Shown in pieces: positions 1 through 8,482 of a stretch of 53,716 nt of DNA; the stretch's first letter is position 1, and each line of letters opens with the position of its first letter. The stretch comes from Candidatus Melainabacteria bacterium (GTDB lineage: Bacteria > Cyanobacteriota > Vampirovibrionia > Obscuribacterales > Obscuribacteraceae). The position numbers and the translations under genes are program-made. The stretch is taken from assembly GCA_020853845.1 (NCBI GenBank), contig JADYYD010000361.1, forward strand, positions 1-53,716, read 5' to 3'. The notes under the pieces were generated by a model that worked only from the letters and a program-made list of their open reading frames with translations, had not been told where the DNA came from and ran no database searches.

Positions 1-838
1 GAAATTCTGCGGCAATGCCTCGCACTGTCGTGTCGTTGGGATAACTCCATCGTGATTGCTGGTGACCGAGCGCCCAGTGCGGAGGAAGCTTGGAGCGACC
101 GGTCAAGGTCGTGTAAGCGGCGACCAGATCTTTGAGCGGTGCCTCTGAGAATAAATAGAGCTGCCAGCCGCGCCGGCTCAGCAGAGTTATAAGCGCCTCA
201 TCCTCCATGCCGGAATCGAGATCCCATTTTTGACAAGCGGGGGAATCGAGAAAAGCGGCATGCCACTGTCCCTGGTGCCAGAGAAAAAGCAGCGGCAGTG
301 ATTTATACATTGCATCCATTGAAGGCAGATGCTTGGAATTGTCTGTATTTATGAGCGTATGAACTGCACCGCGGCGGTTCAAACCAGACAGCCTTTCGCC
401 CAGTCCGTAGCATCTGGCATCTTCGGGCAATTGAAAGCGGAAATCATAGCGGCTCTCGGCACTGCGCTGATATTGCAACTTGAATGGAAAAATCTCAGCG
501 AGATCCGCGTGCGAAGCTTTTTCCCATTCGAGACGACCGGCTTCTCCGGATGAAAAATAGGAATAACCTTCTTCTTTGTCCGTCACGCCGTCAAAACCGC
601 CGGCGCCTCCATCTTCATCTGCTTCGATATCCAGCGCATAAGAAAAGGGCACACCACTCTCACCTTCCGGCCAAACATCCAGTCGAAGGACGGAGACCCC
701 TGCAATTTCGCACTTATTGAGAGTGCTTTTGCATGGCAGGCTTTTCTCCTTCGAAAAAGTCAAAGCCGATGCGCGCGGGCTCCTTCTTGCATCCAACCAA
801 TAATTTTCTTCTTCGACCGGAGTTGTTTGCTTTGCCAC
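1..838 (-). CDS. Glycoside hydrolase family 31 (alpha-glucosidase type), N-terminal part, cut by window edge
   Basis: Reading the minus strand from a GTG at 838 gives an open frame of about 279 codons that runs off the left edge. An AAGGGA ribosome site lies about seven bases upstream, inside the end of the preceding gene. Residues ~144-156 read YGLGERLSGLNRR, the GH31 N-terminal beta-sandwich signature. Residues ~249-266 (SKLPPHWALGHQQSRWSY) are the family's entry into the catalytic barrel. The catalytic aspartates lie outside the window, so activity cannot be judged. The family hydrolyses or transfers terminal alpha-glycosyl units of maltose-, starch- or glycogen-like substrates. No signal peptide is visible, so it is probably cytoplasmic. 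It starts three bases after the thioredoxin gene stop, so the two are probably co-transcribed and coupled. Confidence 0.85.
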   Translation of the reverse strand, partial: MAKQTTPVEEENYWLDARRSPRASALTFSKEKSLPCKSTLNKCEIAGVSVLRLDVWPEGESGVPFSYALDIEADEDGGAGGFDGVTDKEEGYSYFSSGEAGRLEWEKASHADLAEIFPFKLQYQRSAESRYDFRFQLPEDARCYGLGERLSGLNRRGAVHTLINTDNSKHLPSMDAMYKSLPLLFLWHQGQWHAAFLDSPACQKWDLDSGMEDEALITLLSRRGWQLYLFSEAPLKDLVAAYTTLTGRSKLPPHWALGHQQSRWSYPNDTTVRGIAAEF

Positions 839-841
839 TTT

Positions 842-1570
842 CTATCCCTTGGCGAGAATTTTTTTGATACCGTCATCGATGCCTTTCTCGCCGGAAAATC
901 CGATTGTGAAAGTAACGACTTCCCCTTCCTGATTGAGAAAAACCAGGGTCGGAATCGGGCTTACTTCATACTGATCGATGATGCGCTCATTGCTTGGATC
1001 ATCGACGTCGACACGCATGAAAGATACTTTGTCGCCATATGAGGTTTTCAGTTTTTCCAGGGCAATATTCGTTTGTTTGCAGGGCTGGCACCATTTGGCA
1101 TAGAAATCGATGACCGTGGGCTTGCCCTCACCTTCGGTGCCGCGCACTCTGGACAATCCGAGAACCGACGCAATCATGCGTGTATCCGCACCTGTTTTCG
1201 GACGCAAAACATCCTTCGGCAATTGCATCATTGCTTGATTGGCCAGTTGAGCATTCTTATTGCCCTTGCCATATCTGATCGCGCGCCTGTATTCATCTTT
1301 CGCTTTGACGAATTGTTTTACTTTGCAGTACGACTGTCCAAGCAAAAGGTGAGCTTCGCAGCTTGTGGGGTTTTCTCTGACTGCTATTTGAAAATGCTGA
1401 ATGGCATCTTTGATTTGCCCCTTGGTCAAACAAGCTTTCCCCTGCGTGAGGCAGCGCGCATACGGGCTGGCAACAGGAGCAGGAACAGCCGATGCCTGCA
1501 AGATGAATGCGGAACTCAAAAGAAAAGTTACCGCTATTGATCCGATGGTTTTTGTACTAACACGCAACAT
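842..1570 (-). CDS. Secreted TPR-thioredoxin fusion protein
   Basis: This 242-residue protein begins with a signal peptide (residues ~1-28, ending ASAVPA). One or two TPR-like helical repeats follow (~40-110). A thioredoxin domain (~130-240) carries the redox motif WCQPC at 160-164 and the cis-proline loop IPT near 213. Exported thioredoxins of this type reduce or isomerise disulfides, or supply reductant, on the outer face of the inner membrane; the TPR part probably binds a partner. The ATG has an AAGGTG ribosome site. It lies between an exported hydrolase (24 bp upstream) and a GH31 enzyme, all on the same strand. Which protein it serves is unknown. The CxxC centre QP differs from the classical GP of cytoplasmic thioredoxin. 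Confidence 0.82.
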   Translation of the reverse strand: MLRVSTKTIGSIAVTFLLSSAFILQASAVPAPVASPYARCLTQGKACLTKGQIKDAIQHFQIAVRENPTSCEAHLLLGQSYCKVKQFVKAKDEYRRAIRYGKGNKNAQLANQAMMQLPKDVLRPKTGADTRMIASVLGLSRVRGTEGEGKPTVIDFYAKWCQPCKQTNIALEKLKTSYGDKVSFMRVDVDDPSNERIIDQYEVSPIPTLVFLNQEGEVVTFTIGFSGEKGIDDGIKKILAKG

Positions 1571-1594
1571 AACACCTTACCCTCATTTGCAGAC

Positions 1595-2632
1595 CTATTC
1601 TTGCTTACTTTCGTCGCTTTTTTCTTTAATCGGCGACTCAGGTTTACTGCCGAAATCCGTCGTTGTATTTCCTTTCGATGCGAGATGCGAGGAGAGCCAG
1701 TTGTTGACAATCTCCACCTCACGATCGGTAAACTGCCCTTCTTCGAAAATTAGGTGTTCGGCATTCGGAATCAACTCTATTTGCCTGTCTTTGGTTGCCA
1801 ACCGGTTGTAAAGCTCGACCGTTCCTTCCGGTCTGACCAACTTGTCATCACAACCCTGCACAAAAAGTACCGGACGATCTTTGATCAAAACAGCCCATTT
1901 GTGATTCTGATTCATGAAATTCTGAAATTGAATTAGCTCATTGGCAGAAACTTTTAATCGAGAAAGTGGGTTGTTGCCCCATGAATCGCGCAACTCAGGC
2001 TTCAGTGTCGCCTGCTTGATAACTGATTTGCCAATATCGAATGGTTGATTGGGAGCGGCAAGCAGGTGAATTGCAACATTGATTTTCGTCTGCCCCTGCT
2101 TAAACCGATCTCCTGCCGGCACGCAGGAAATCAGCCCATCCACCAGCTCAGGGAACTGGGCACAAGCCCTGAGCGCAATCGCACCGCCCATCGATTCACC
2201 CAGAATGAAAACAGGCAAACCGGGATGAGCGCGATGAATCACCTTGAGAGTACTTCTCACATCTTCCATGCAACCGTCGAAGTCGACACGCTCTCGCCCC
2301 TCAGCCGCCATCCAGGAGCCGAAACCGCGAACGTCTATGGCATAAACGGCAAAACCCAGTTTGGACATGCGCTTGCCGAACGGATCATAAGTGCCGTTGT
2401 GCAAGCCCAAACCGTGAACACAGAGCAAAACCGCCTTCACCGGCTGATCGTAGTCAATCCATGATAGGCAGGGTGCGTTGCCTCTGCGAATTTTGCGTTT
2501 GCCATGATGCTTGTCATGAGACTCGGATTTGGACTTGGTGTGGGCTTTTTCGCCATACGCCTGCGGCGCGAATCCAGCCATCGCAAAAGCGAATAGTGCG
2601 GTAAACAAAATGCCGGACGCCCTAAGCGCCAT
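1595..2632 (-). CDS. Exported alpha/beta hydrolase, monoacylglycerol lipase / lysophospholipase-like
   Basis: The frame is open upstream to 2707, but the ATG at 2632 has GAGG eight bases before it and begins a clean signal peptide (MALRASGILFTALFAFAMAG, ending in AYG). That start gives about 345 residues. The Serine aminopeptidase S33 / lysophospholipase fold is shown by the oxyanion loop VHGLGLHNG, the nucleophile elbow GESMGG, the acid in GCDDKLVRP and the histidine in NAEHLIFEE. Members cleave monoacylglycerols or lysophospholipids. A basic, histidine-rich stretch follows the signal peptide, and a Ser/Lys/Glu-rich tail ends the protein. It is first in the minus-strand group with the thioredoxin and GH31 genes. 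Substrate is inferred from family only. Confidence 0.8.
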   Translation of the reverse strand: MALRASGILFTALFAFAMAGFAPQAYGEKAHTKSKSESHDKHHGKRKIRRGNAPCLSWIDYDQPVKAVLLCVHGLGLHNGTYDPFGKRMSKLGFAVYAIDVRGFGSWMAAEGRERVDFDGCMEDVRSTLKVIHRAHPGLPVFILGESMGGAIALRACAQFPELVDGLISCVPAGDRFKQGQTKINVAIHLLAAPNQPFDIGKSVIKQATLKPELRDSWGNNPLSRLKVSANELIQFQNFMNQNHKWAVLIKDRPVLFVQGCDDKLVRPEGTVELYNRLATKDRQIELIPNAEHLIFEEGQFTDREVEIVNNWLSSHLASKGNTTTDFGSKPESPIKEKSDESKQE

Positions 2633-2969
2633 TTCCAAAGCCTCGAATTCTTTATGAATGTTGATTGTCTCACGTTCTTGCCAGGCGCGCTCGGCGCTTA
2701 AACGCAAGAAATTTTATGCACCTCTGCCTTGCCAGGCGCGCCAATCCGATTCCGCTGATTGTTGTTTCATTTGCGGCAACTGTTGGTTAGAAAGTAAGAT
2801 TAATCAGCATAAAAAAACAGCAACAACGGAAGACATAGCTGTTCCATATGCGCTTGAACATCCAACCGCTTCCAGTGGGGAAAGGCTGCTGAGTTCGACC
2901 GGCTATGATTCAAATTCCGCAACAGACAAGGCTGGGTCGGTCGATGGTCCGACTGTGTCAGTCTTGAGC
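2633..2969. promoter_or_regulatory. Divergent intergenic region with 14-bp direct repeat
   Basis: This region separates the divergent hydrolase and MFS/PlsC genes. The 14-bp word CTTGCCAGGCGCGC occurs twice on the plus strand, at 2677-2690 and 2728-2741, 51 bp apart. That arrangement could be a pair of binding sites for a regulator. A weak plus-strand promoter candidate is TTGCGG at 2770-2775 and TAAGAT at 2794-2799, with an 18-bp spacer. The frame of the downstream gene stays open back to 2658, so part of this region could be coding if a non-ATG start is used. I judged this unlikely because the upstream residues are low-complexity and lack a ribosome site. Confidence 0.3.
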
Positions 2970-4889
2970 ATGAACTCCGATTCGCTCGACCAAAGGCGCA
3001 GAGAGCCGTCGGCGCAAATCGCTCTGGAGCAGCAATTGCGATCAGGCAAAAATGCCAGGCACTGTTTTATCGCCAGCAATTTTCTCTCTCAAACTGCCGA
3101 CAAAATTTCGATTCTCAGCCTGTTTTCATTGCTCATTTTTTTCGGACCGCAGGGTGAACTTTTGGGCTTGTCTTCATGCCTGGTGCTGCTGCCGCCCATA
3201 CTTTTCTCGTTTCCTGCAGGCGTACTTGCGGATCGATTCAATCCGTTTCGCTTGCTCAATCAGTCGACGCTCTTGCGCGCAACTATCGTCCTTGCGATTT
3301 CAATGTTGTTGCCGCAGATGCTTGATGAGATGCAACGCTGCGTTATCGCTTGCGCAGTGATGTTTGCCATTGGTTCCGCATCCACTTTGTTTGATATTTG
3401 CCGTTTGAAAATAACACCGAGAGTGGCGAAACTGACTGAGCATTCGAATTTTAAAAGTGGCGGCGCCGGTGAAAACAACATAGCACCGCTGGTGAGGCTG
3501 AATTCACTCTTCTGGGCCAGCTTGGCTGCAGCAATCATGGCTTCCACCACAGTCTGGCTTTTAACAGGGACCTCGATGCCGTGGTTTCTCCTGCGCGTTT
3601 CAGTGATGTTGTATGTGCTTGCCTATTTCGCCGGAGTCACATTGGAAAGTGTTTGCGCAACTGCTTTCAGAAGAAAAGACTTACCGGTTGATTTGACCTT
3701 TTTTCAGTATTTGAAGCGCCATAAACGCGCCGCAAAAACATTGTTTGTCAGCGCCGGCGTGGGCACGTTCTCACTGGCATTTTTTGTTTGCCTGACACTT
3801 TTTGCCTGGCAAGGACACCGGCTCAGCCCGACCATGATGACCGAGCTTCTTCCTGCACTCGCTCTCGGTCTGCTTTCCGGTGGACTGGCTGCGAACATGA
3901 CTGTGAAGAACGGCGGACTGACAAAATTGACCGAAGGGTTGGCGATTGTTTTAGCAGTCGCTTCGATAGCGGCTCTTGTCACTGCTTCGACAAGCTCTTT
4001 TCTCATTGCTCAGTTGGGTGTCTTTGCTCTGGGAGCTTCGGCAAGCAAGTCCCAATCATTGCTGGACACTCTTTGCCAGAGCTTGTTTCCACGTCAATAT
4101 CGCGGCAGGGCTCTCGGTCTGCGCACGTCATTGCAACTGATACCATTGATCGTCGCTGCCGTTTATTTAGAACGCATTTTGCCGGCGGTTTCGCTCTTGC
4201 CGGCCTTGCGCGTTCTTTCCATTACAGCTCTGGCGTTTGCTGTCTTGATGGCATTCGTTTGGAACGATCTGGTCTTCCTTTTGTGTCGCTTGTTCGCACG
4301 CGCTTTGCTGAAAGTCTTCTTTCATTTCAACGTTATCGACAAATCTCATGACGACATCGCATCCGGTATCAATCACTGGGGCAGGCGCAGAACAGTAATT
4401 TTGGCCGGAAACCACACGGGCTGGCTGGACCCATTGATCGTGGGTGCAATTTTCGAGCGTCGCACTAGATTTCTAGTCATGGCTGAAGCCATGGATTGGC
4501 CGTTCATAGGTTGGCTTGCATCAATGCTTGGAGCGATTCCACTGAGACGCGGAGAAGGGCACAAGGCCCTGGAAGCAGCCGGCAAATGCCTGGCGAGAGG
4601 AGAAAGCGTGCTGATTTTCCCGGAAGGACGTTTGACCAGAGACGGCAATATCGGCGAGTTTCAATCGGGTGTCGCCAGACTGCAGAAAGAAACGCAGTGT
4701 CCAATCGTTCCATTTGCAATAGCGGGCGGATTCGAAGCATGGCCCAAAGGAAGTAAGACTCCTCGCCCTGCCGCCGTGCGCGTTTCGATCGGTCGCCCCC
4801 TGGAAGTCAAAGAGCTGCGCGATTTGTCGGTTGAAGAAATCAAACATCTCCTGCACGACCGAGTTCGGGATTTGAAAAGTCATGGATGA
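2970..4889 (+). CDS. MFS lysophospholipid transporter fused to PlsC-type acyltransferase (LplT-PlsC)
   Basis: From the ATG at 2970 the protein has about 639 residues. The start is uncertain, since no strong ribosome site is visible and the frame is open upstream. The first ~430 residues form a polytopic MFS domain beginning near NFLSQTADKISILSLF, with PAGVLADRFNP as the loop 2-3 motif. The last ~190 residues are a glycerolipid acyltransferase with HTGWLD (HX4D box, residue ~482), FPEGR (~550) and VPFAIAGG (~580). In E. coli LplT flips lysophospholipids inward and Aas re-acylates them; here both functions sit in one chain without the Aas acyl-ACP synthetase part, so the acyl donor must come from elsewhere. 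The role is probably phospholipid recycling at the inner membrane. Its end overlaps the next gene by eight bases. Confidence 0.82.
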   Translation: MNSDSLDQRRREPSAQIALEQQLRSGKNARHCFIASNFLSQTADKISILSLFSLLIFFGPQGELLGLSSCLVLLPPILFSFPAGVLADRFNPFRLLNQSTLLRATIVLAISMLLPQMLDEMQRCVIACAVMFAIGSASTLFDICRLKITPRVAKLTEHSNFKSGGAGENNIAPLVRLNSLFWASLAAAIMASTTVWLLTGTSMPWFLLRVSVMLYVLAYFAGVTLESVCATAFRRKDLPVDLTFFQYLKRHKRAAKTLFVSAGVGTFSLAFFVCLTLFAWQGHRLSPTMMTELLPALALGLLSGGLAANMTVKNGGLTKLTEGLAIVLAVASIAALVTASTSSFLIAQLGVFALGASASKSQSLLDTLCQSLFPRQYRGRALGLRTSLQLIPLIVAAVYLERILPAVSLLPALRVLSITALAFAVLMAFVWNDLVFLLCRLFARALLKVFFHFNVIDKSHDDIASGINHWGRRRTVILAGNHTGWLDPLIVGAIFERRTRFLVMAEAMDWPFIGWLASMLGAIPLRRGEGHKALEAAGKCLARGESVLIFPEGRLTRDGNIGEFQSGVARLQKETQCPIVPFAIAGGFEAWPKGSKTPRPAAVRVSIGRPLEVKELRDLSVEEIKHLLHDRVRDLKSHG

Positions 4890-5685
4890 AAACGACTCTG
4901 CAAGTGTTTGCTCAAAGGCGTTCTTGAGCAACATCGCCTTTGTGGTCGTCAAACCTGTTTACCTTGGTAATATCGGCGCCGTCGCACGGGCAATGAAAAA
5001 TTTTGCCTTGAGCGATCTGCGCCTGGTCGATCCACCAAAGAATTACAAAGATGCAGAAGCTCGCAAAATGTCGGTAGGGGCATTCGACATTTTGAAGGGG
5101 GCTAAATTATTCGACTCTTTGGATGAAGCGCTTCACGACATATCGATAAGTGTAGGCACGACTTCAGGCAAGCAGCGAAAGCTCGTGCCTCTGCCGCTTT
5201 GCGAAGTGAGCTCATTAATCAGAACGCCTGCTGAAAAGAATAAAGTCGCCTTTATTTTTGGTGATGAGCGCGACGGTTTACGGCAGGAAGATTTGAATCG
5301 ATGCCACCATATAGTCACCATCCCTACATCGCCATTGCTTCCATCTCTCAACCTCGCCCAAGCTGCTTGCGTGATCGGATATGAGCTTTGCCGCAGTGAG
5401 ACGCAGCGCGCAGGGTCCTCAGGCAGCGGCAGTGAGGAAAAACGACACTCGGAGTTATCAACCGGTGCAATAGATTCGGAGTTATTGCAACTCTTCAGTC
5501 AAATTTCTGATTCTGTGAACTTTTCTCGCACGTTCAACAAAGGGTTAGTTCTCAGCGAATTCAGGCAGCTCTGGCAGAGAACTACGCCCACCAAGCGTGA
5601 GGCCGACCTTTTGAAAGGAGTGCTTATCCGTCTGCAACAACATCTGGCATTGAGGCAGAACGGCAGCGATGAGGGAACAGGTTGA
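4882..5685 (+). CDS. trmJ: SPOUT-class tRNA/rRNA methyltransferase, TrmJ-like
   Basis: This 267-residue protein has the three knot motifs of the TrmH/SpoU superfamily: GNIGAVARAMKNF (29-41), FGDERDGL (126-133) and IPTSPLLPSLNLAQA (147-161). The order and the C-terminal helical extension fit TrmJ, which 2'-O-methylates nucleotide 32 of the tRNA anticodon loop using SAM. A TrmH-type rRNA methyltransferase remains possible. The usual FGRE/FGPE is FGDE here. The ATG at 4882 lies inside the last codons of the MFS/PlsC gene (ATGGATGA overlap), implying translational coupling although the two functions look unrelated. Confidence 0.82.
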   Translation: MDENDSASVCSKAFLSNIAFVVVKPVYLGNIGAVARAMKNFALSDLRLVDPPKNYKDAEARKMSVGAFDILKGAKLFDSLDEALHDISISVGTTSGKQRKLVPLPLCEVSSLIRTPAEKNKVAFIFGDERDGLRQEDLNRCHHIVTIPTSPLLPSLNLAQAACVIGYELCRSETQRAGSSGSGSEEKRHSELSTGAIDSELLQLFSQISDSVNFSRTFNKGLVLSEFRQLWQRTTPTKREADLLKGVLIRLQQHLALRQNGSDEGTG

Positions 5686-5808
5686 GAGCACCCTGCCTGA
5701 CAACCGGATGTAAAGCCAAGGAGACTTGTCTTTCATACATGATAGGAAGGACTTGAGGTGTTAAGATGACTTTCAGTGAGCTGGCGTGAATCGAGTCGGG
5801 AGAGTCTT

Positions 5809-6492
5809 ATGAGTTTGCGGGTGAGGAAGGTCGGGTCTGTCGGAAGGGTCGCAAAAATCTGGATGACTGCGGCGACGCTTCTCACGATATCGGCGAACAT
5901 ACCCGTGTTTGCAGTCGTCGGCAATACTACGGCACCGGAAGTTCCTGTCCTCATGAAGAGGGGCTACGAGCAACTCAAGAAGAAGGATTTCCGAAGCGCA
6001 GTTACCACCTTCCGCGAAGCAGTCAAGCGCAACGTCAACGATCCACTTGCTCGCCGCTGCCTGGCGTACGCACTTTTGAGCGGCGGCGATGCCGAAGAAG
6101 CGCTCAATCAATTAATCCTCTTGACACGTTTGGCGCCTCCGGGCGCTGCCGACTGGTGCACTTTCGGCGAAGTCTATTTGATCGCGGGCAGTTACGAGCA
6201 GGCCGAAGGCGCCTTTCAGGACGCGCTCAAGCTGGATGAAAACCTCTTCTGGGCAAAGTGCGGCATCATCAGAGCCAAAGCCATGCAGCGCGACTTTAAG
6301 TCTGCTTATCGGTTGATAGCCGAGTTGATCGCTGATACTCATGACGACAAGAAGCGACGTTATCTCTACGCATTGCGCATCGCGGTTCGCAGACTGGAAC
6401 TCACACCCGTGCCTGAAGTGCCGAAAATGGATAGACCGGATGTGACGCCGGAAGAGTTGAAAAAGAATGGCGAGGAACCCCCGGGCGCGTAA
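5809..6492 (+). CDS. Exported TPR protein, paralogue A
   Basis: The ATG at 5809 has GGAG six bases upstream and gives about 227 residues. An in-frame GTG at 5776 lacks a site. A basic N-terminus and hydrophobic segment ending near VFAVVG look like a signal peptide. Three to four TPR-type repeats follow, the first starting LMKRGYEQLKKKDFRSAV. The protein ends in a proline/glutamate-rich tail. It probably acts as a periplasmic or surface scaffold; no catalytic residues are visible. It is closely related in order and wording to the next gene, which begins its first repeat LLQRGYEQMRRGNYDDAV. The pair therefore looks like a tandem duplication. Confidence 0.75.
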   Translation: MSLRVRKVGSVGRVAKIWMTAATLLTISANIPVFAVVGNTTAPEVPVLMKRGYEQLKKKDFRSAVTTFREAVKRNVNDPLARRCLAYALLSGGDAEEALNQLILLTRLAPPGAADWCTFGEVYLIAGSYEQAEGAFQDALKLDENLFWAKCGIIRAKAMQRDFKSAYRLIAELIADTHDDKKRRYLYALRIAVRRLELTPVPEVPKMDRPDVTPEELKKNGEEPPGA

Positions 6493-6660
6493 TTGCAGCG
6501 CCGGTTCTGCAGGGTCTGTTCAAAGCTGTTAGTCTTTTTGGACGCACCACGCTCGGTGCCCTGGTATCGCAGAAGCGCAGGGTTTCAAAGAGGCGCTTAG
6601 ATTGAAGTGGTCAAAGTGCTAAATCTGCTGCGTTGCATTGCCTAAAACTCATTCAGAGCG

Positions 6661-6689
6661 TTTTCATGGTGTTACTATTTGGCTAGAAT
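6661..6689 (+). promoter_or_regulatory. Candidate sigma-70 promoter for TPR paralogue B
   Basis: TTTTCA (6661-6666) and TAGAAT (6684-6689) are separated by 17 bp and lie about 43 bp upstream of the ATG at 6732. Each box matches the consensus at four or five positions. A small hairpin (GTCTGC/GCAGAC, 6691-6706) lies at the expected start of the transcript. Prediction by eye only. Confidence 0.35.
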
Positions 6690-6731
6690 AGTCTGCGCGT
6701 GCAGACGGCTAGTCGGCAAGGAGTGCTTTTG

Positions 6732-7373
6732 ATGTCAGGCAGAAACAAAGCGATGTTTTCCTTCTGGGCAATTATCGTGGCTTGCGGCATCTCCTTCAAC
6801 GGCGCGGACGCTTCAGCATCGGTCCCCGTCAAGCGCAAAGTCATAAGCTCACAGCTCAGCCAGCTCCTGCAGCGCGGCTACGAGCAAATGCGCAGAGGTA
6901 ATTACGACGACGCGGTAGTAACTCTTGCAGCGGCTGTCAAAAGCGATCCGGACAGTCTTTCTGCTCGCCGTTATCTGGCTTTCGCGCTGATGCGCAACGG
7001 GCATTCGCAAGAAGCGATGTACCAGATGCTGATTATTCAACGAATGGCCAAAGCATCACCCTTCGACAGCTATACACTTGGCGAAGCCTTTTCGAAGATG
7101 GGCAAAATGTCGGAAGCCGAAACATGCTTTAGAGATGCTCTGAAAGCTAATCCAAATTACGATCCGGCGCGCGCAAGCCTGATCAAAACCCTCTCCTCGA
7201 CTGGAAAGTACGATGAAGCTTTTGCAGAATGCATAACCGGCTATAAATCCGCCAAAACAGAAATGATGTCGCGCTATTACCGCATCCTCTATCAAAACGT
7301 TCAAGAGCAAAAGCTCTCGCTGCGCAAAATGCAAGATCAACTACAAGAGCAACAACAAGCCCCTTCTCCATAA
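6732..7373 (+). CDS. Exported TPR protein, paralogue B
   Basis: The ATG at 6732 is preceded by AAGGAG at eight bases and gives about 213 residues. A GTG at 6699 in the same frame lacks a site. A signal peptide (hydrophobic FSFWAIIVACGISF, cleavage near ADASA) is followed by about four TPR repeats (LLQRGYEQMRRGNYDDAVVTL, then LGEAFSKMGKMSEAETCFRDAL). A short coiled, glutamine-rich tail ends the protein (QDQLQEQQQ). Function is unknown beyond likely protein-protein interaction outside the cytoplasm. It has its own candidate promoter in the 239-bp gap after its paralogue, so it may be transcribed independently. Confidence 0.75.
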   Translation: MSGRNKAMFSFWAIIVACGISFNGADASASVPVKRKVISSQLSQLLQRGYEQMRRGNYDDAVVTLAAAVKSDPDSLSARRYLAFALMRNGHSQEAMYQMLIIQRMAKASPFDSYTLGEAFSKMGKMSEAETCFRDALKANPNYDPARASLIKTLSSTGKYDEAFAECITGYKSAKTEMMSRYYRILYQNVQEQKLSLRKMQDQLQEQQQAPSP

Positions 7374-7407
7374 ACAAGTCTGTCTATGCACCGCCGGCAG
7401 TGCGCTC

Positions 7408-7424
7408 CTGCAGTTTTTCTGCAG
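7408..7424. terminator. Hairpin between convergent genes
   Basis: CTGCAG, a five-T loop and CTGCAG form a short perfect hairpin between the ends of the TPR gene and the minus-strand epimerase gene. There is no T-run after the stem in either direction, so this is a weak terminator candidate. Confidence 0.3.
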
Positions 7425-7427
7425 TGC

Positions 7428-7457
7428 TCTAATGATTGGCTGTCTAATGATTGGCTG
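7428..7457. repeat. 15-bp perfect tandem duplication spanning a stop codon
   Basis: The 15-bp unit TCTAATGATTGGCTG occurs twice in a row (7428-7442, 7443-7457). The second copy contains the last codons and the TAG stop of the minus-strand epimerase gene. The first copy repeats the same stop in the same frame just downstream. It looks like a recent slippage duplication with no effect on the protein. Confidence 0.85.
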
Positions 7458-8478
7458 AAAGATGCGCTGCGTCTTTGCCGTTTCGCTTAGCTTTGTTCAG
7501 ATAATAGGGCGAGGTCCGTTTTATAGTCTCTGAAAACGGCGTGGGGCGGAAGGCCAGTTCTTCTTCCGCTTTTTTAGAAGAGAAGAAAATCTTGTGCTGG
7601 CTGAGCCAGGCGACCTGACGAGAAAGTGCAGGTGTCAGCCCAAGCAATGGGAAGGTAGCTTCGATAAGAGTGCCCAGACCGACTATGAGCGGACCGGGAA
7701 TTTCCAGTACAGGAGCGCGCGTTCCGAAGACTTTGGAAAAAATCGTACCGGCTTCCCGCATAGTCAGGTTGGCGCTGACGAGCACGTAGCGCTCGCCTGT
7801 GCGTCCCTGGTCGAGAGCATTTATATGGGCGTCGACCACATCGTTGATGTCGGAAAACGGAACTCCGCCTGGTGGAACGCCAAGCGCCCAGCCCTTGGCC
7901 ATGGCGCCGAAAATTACATGATGATGCGGGTGTGTATCACCTTCACCAAATATGATACCGGGATTGAGCATGATGACCGGTAATCCCTGACGAACGAACG
8001 AGTTGACTTCGAGCTCTGCCTCATGCTTCGTGTCGCAGTAGGACAGCCCCAGTCCATGCAAGTTGTATTCGAATTCTTCATCACCAAGCTCACCTTCCTT
8101 GGGTATTCCCATGGCTGCAACAGAGCTCGTGTGTATGACACGTTTGATGTTATTGCGCAGGCAGGCATCGAGGATATTGCGCGTGCCTAGAACATTGACG
8201 GCGTATTGCCGAGCCATGTCCCTTTTCTTGTACGAGACAAGACCGGCAAGATGGTAAACGACATCGCAGCCGGACACGGCTTCTTGCACGTGCTCGGGAT
8301 TGGTCACATCCCCGCGCCTGTGCTCCAGATTGAGACTCTGAAAGGCTTTAGGCACCAGGTTGCTGCGTCCCATGGTCCTCACTTGATGCCCTAAGGCGAC
8401 CAGCTTAGGCACGAGGCTGGAGCCGATGAAACCACTTGCTCCGGTGACCAGAATTTTTAAGGGACGCTGAGCTTCCAT
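7444..8478 (-). CDS. NAD(P)-dependent epimerase/dehydratase (extended SDR)
   Basis: This 344-residue extended SDR has the Rossmann motif TGASGFIG near residues 12-19 and the catalytic YCDTK (YxxxK). It also has the family's mid-region signature LNPGIIFGEGD and a C-terminal substrate domain. Relatives reduce dihydroflavonols, oxidise 3-beta-hydroxysteroids or act on nucleotide sugars. The closest wording is to the dihydroflavonol-reductase / hopanoid-associated epimerase group, so a hydrophobic substrate is plausible. It is the last gene of the seven-gene minus-strand operon, four bases after the preceding SDR. The stop lies within a tandem duplication. Confidence 0.8.
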   Translation of the reverse strand: MEAQRPLKILVTGASGFIGSSLVPKLVALGHQVRTMGRSNLVPKAFQSLNLEHRRGDVTNPEHVQEAVSGCDVVYHLAGLVSYKKRDMARQYAVNVLGTRNILDACLRNNIKRVIHTSSVAAMGIPKEGELGDEEFEYNLHGLGLSYCDTKHEAELEVNSFVRQGLPVIMLNPGIIFGEGDTHPHHHVIFGAMAKGWALGVPPGGVPFSDINDVVDAHINALDQGRTGERYVLVSANLTMREAGTIFSKVFGTRAPVLEIPGPLIVGLGTLIEATFPLLGLTPALSRQVAWLSQHKIFFSSKKAEEELAFRPTPFSETIKRTSPYYLNKAKRNGKDAAHLSANH

Positions 8479-8482
8479 GAGG

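Noticed and set aside
329-720. Two short plus-strand open frames near the left edge
   Set aside because: They lie antisense to the GH31 frame, which has clear family motifs across the whole stretch.
2633-2707. Upstream extension of the alpha/beta hydrolase
   Set aside because: The added residues are polar and would hide the signal peptide; the ATG at 2632 has a proper ribosome site.
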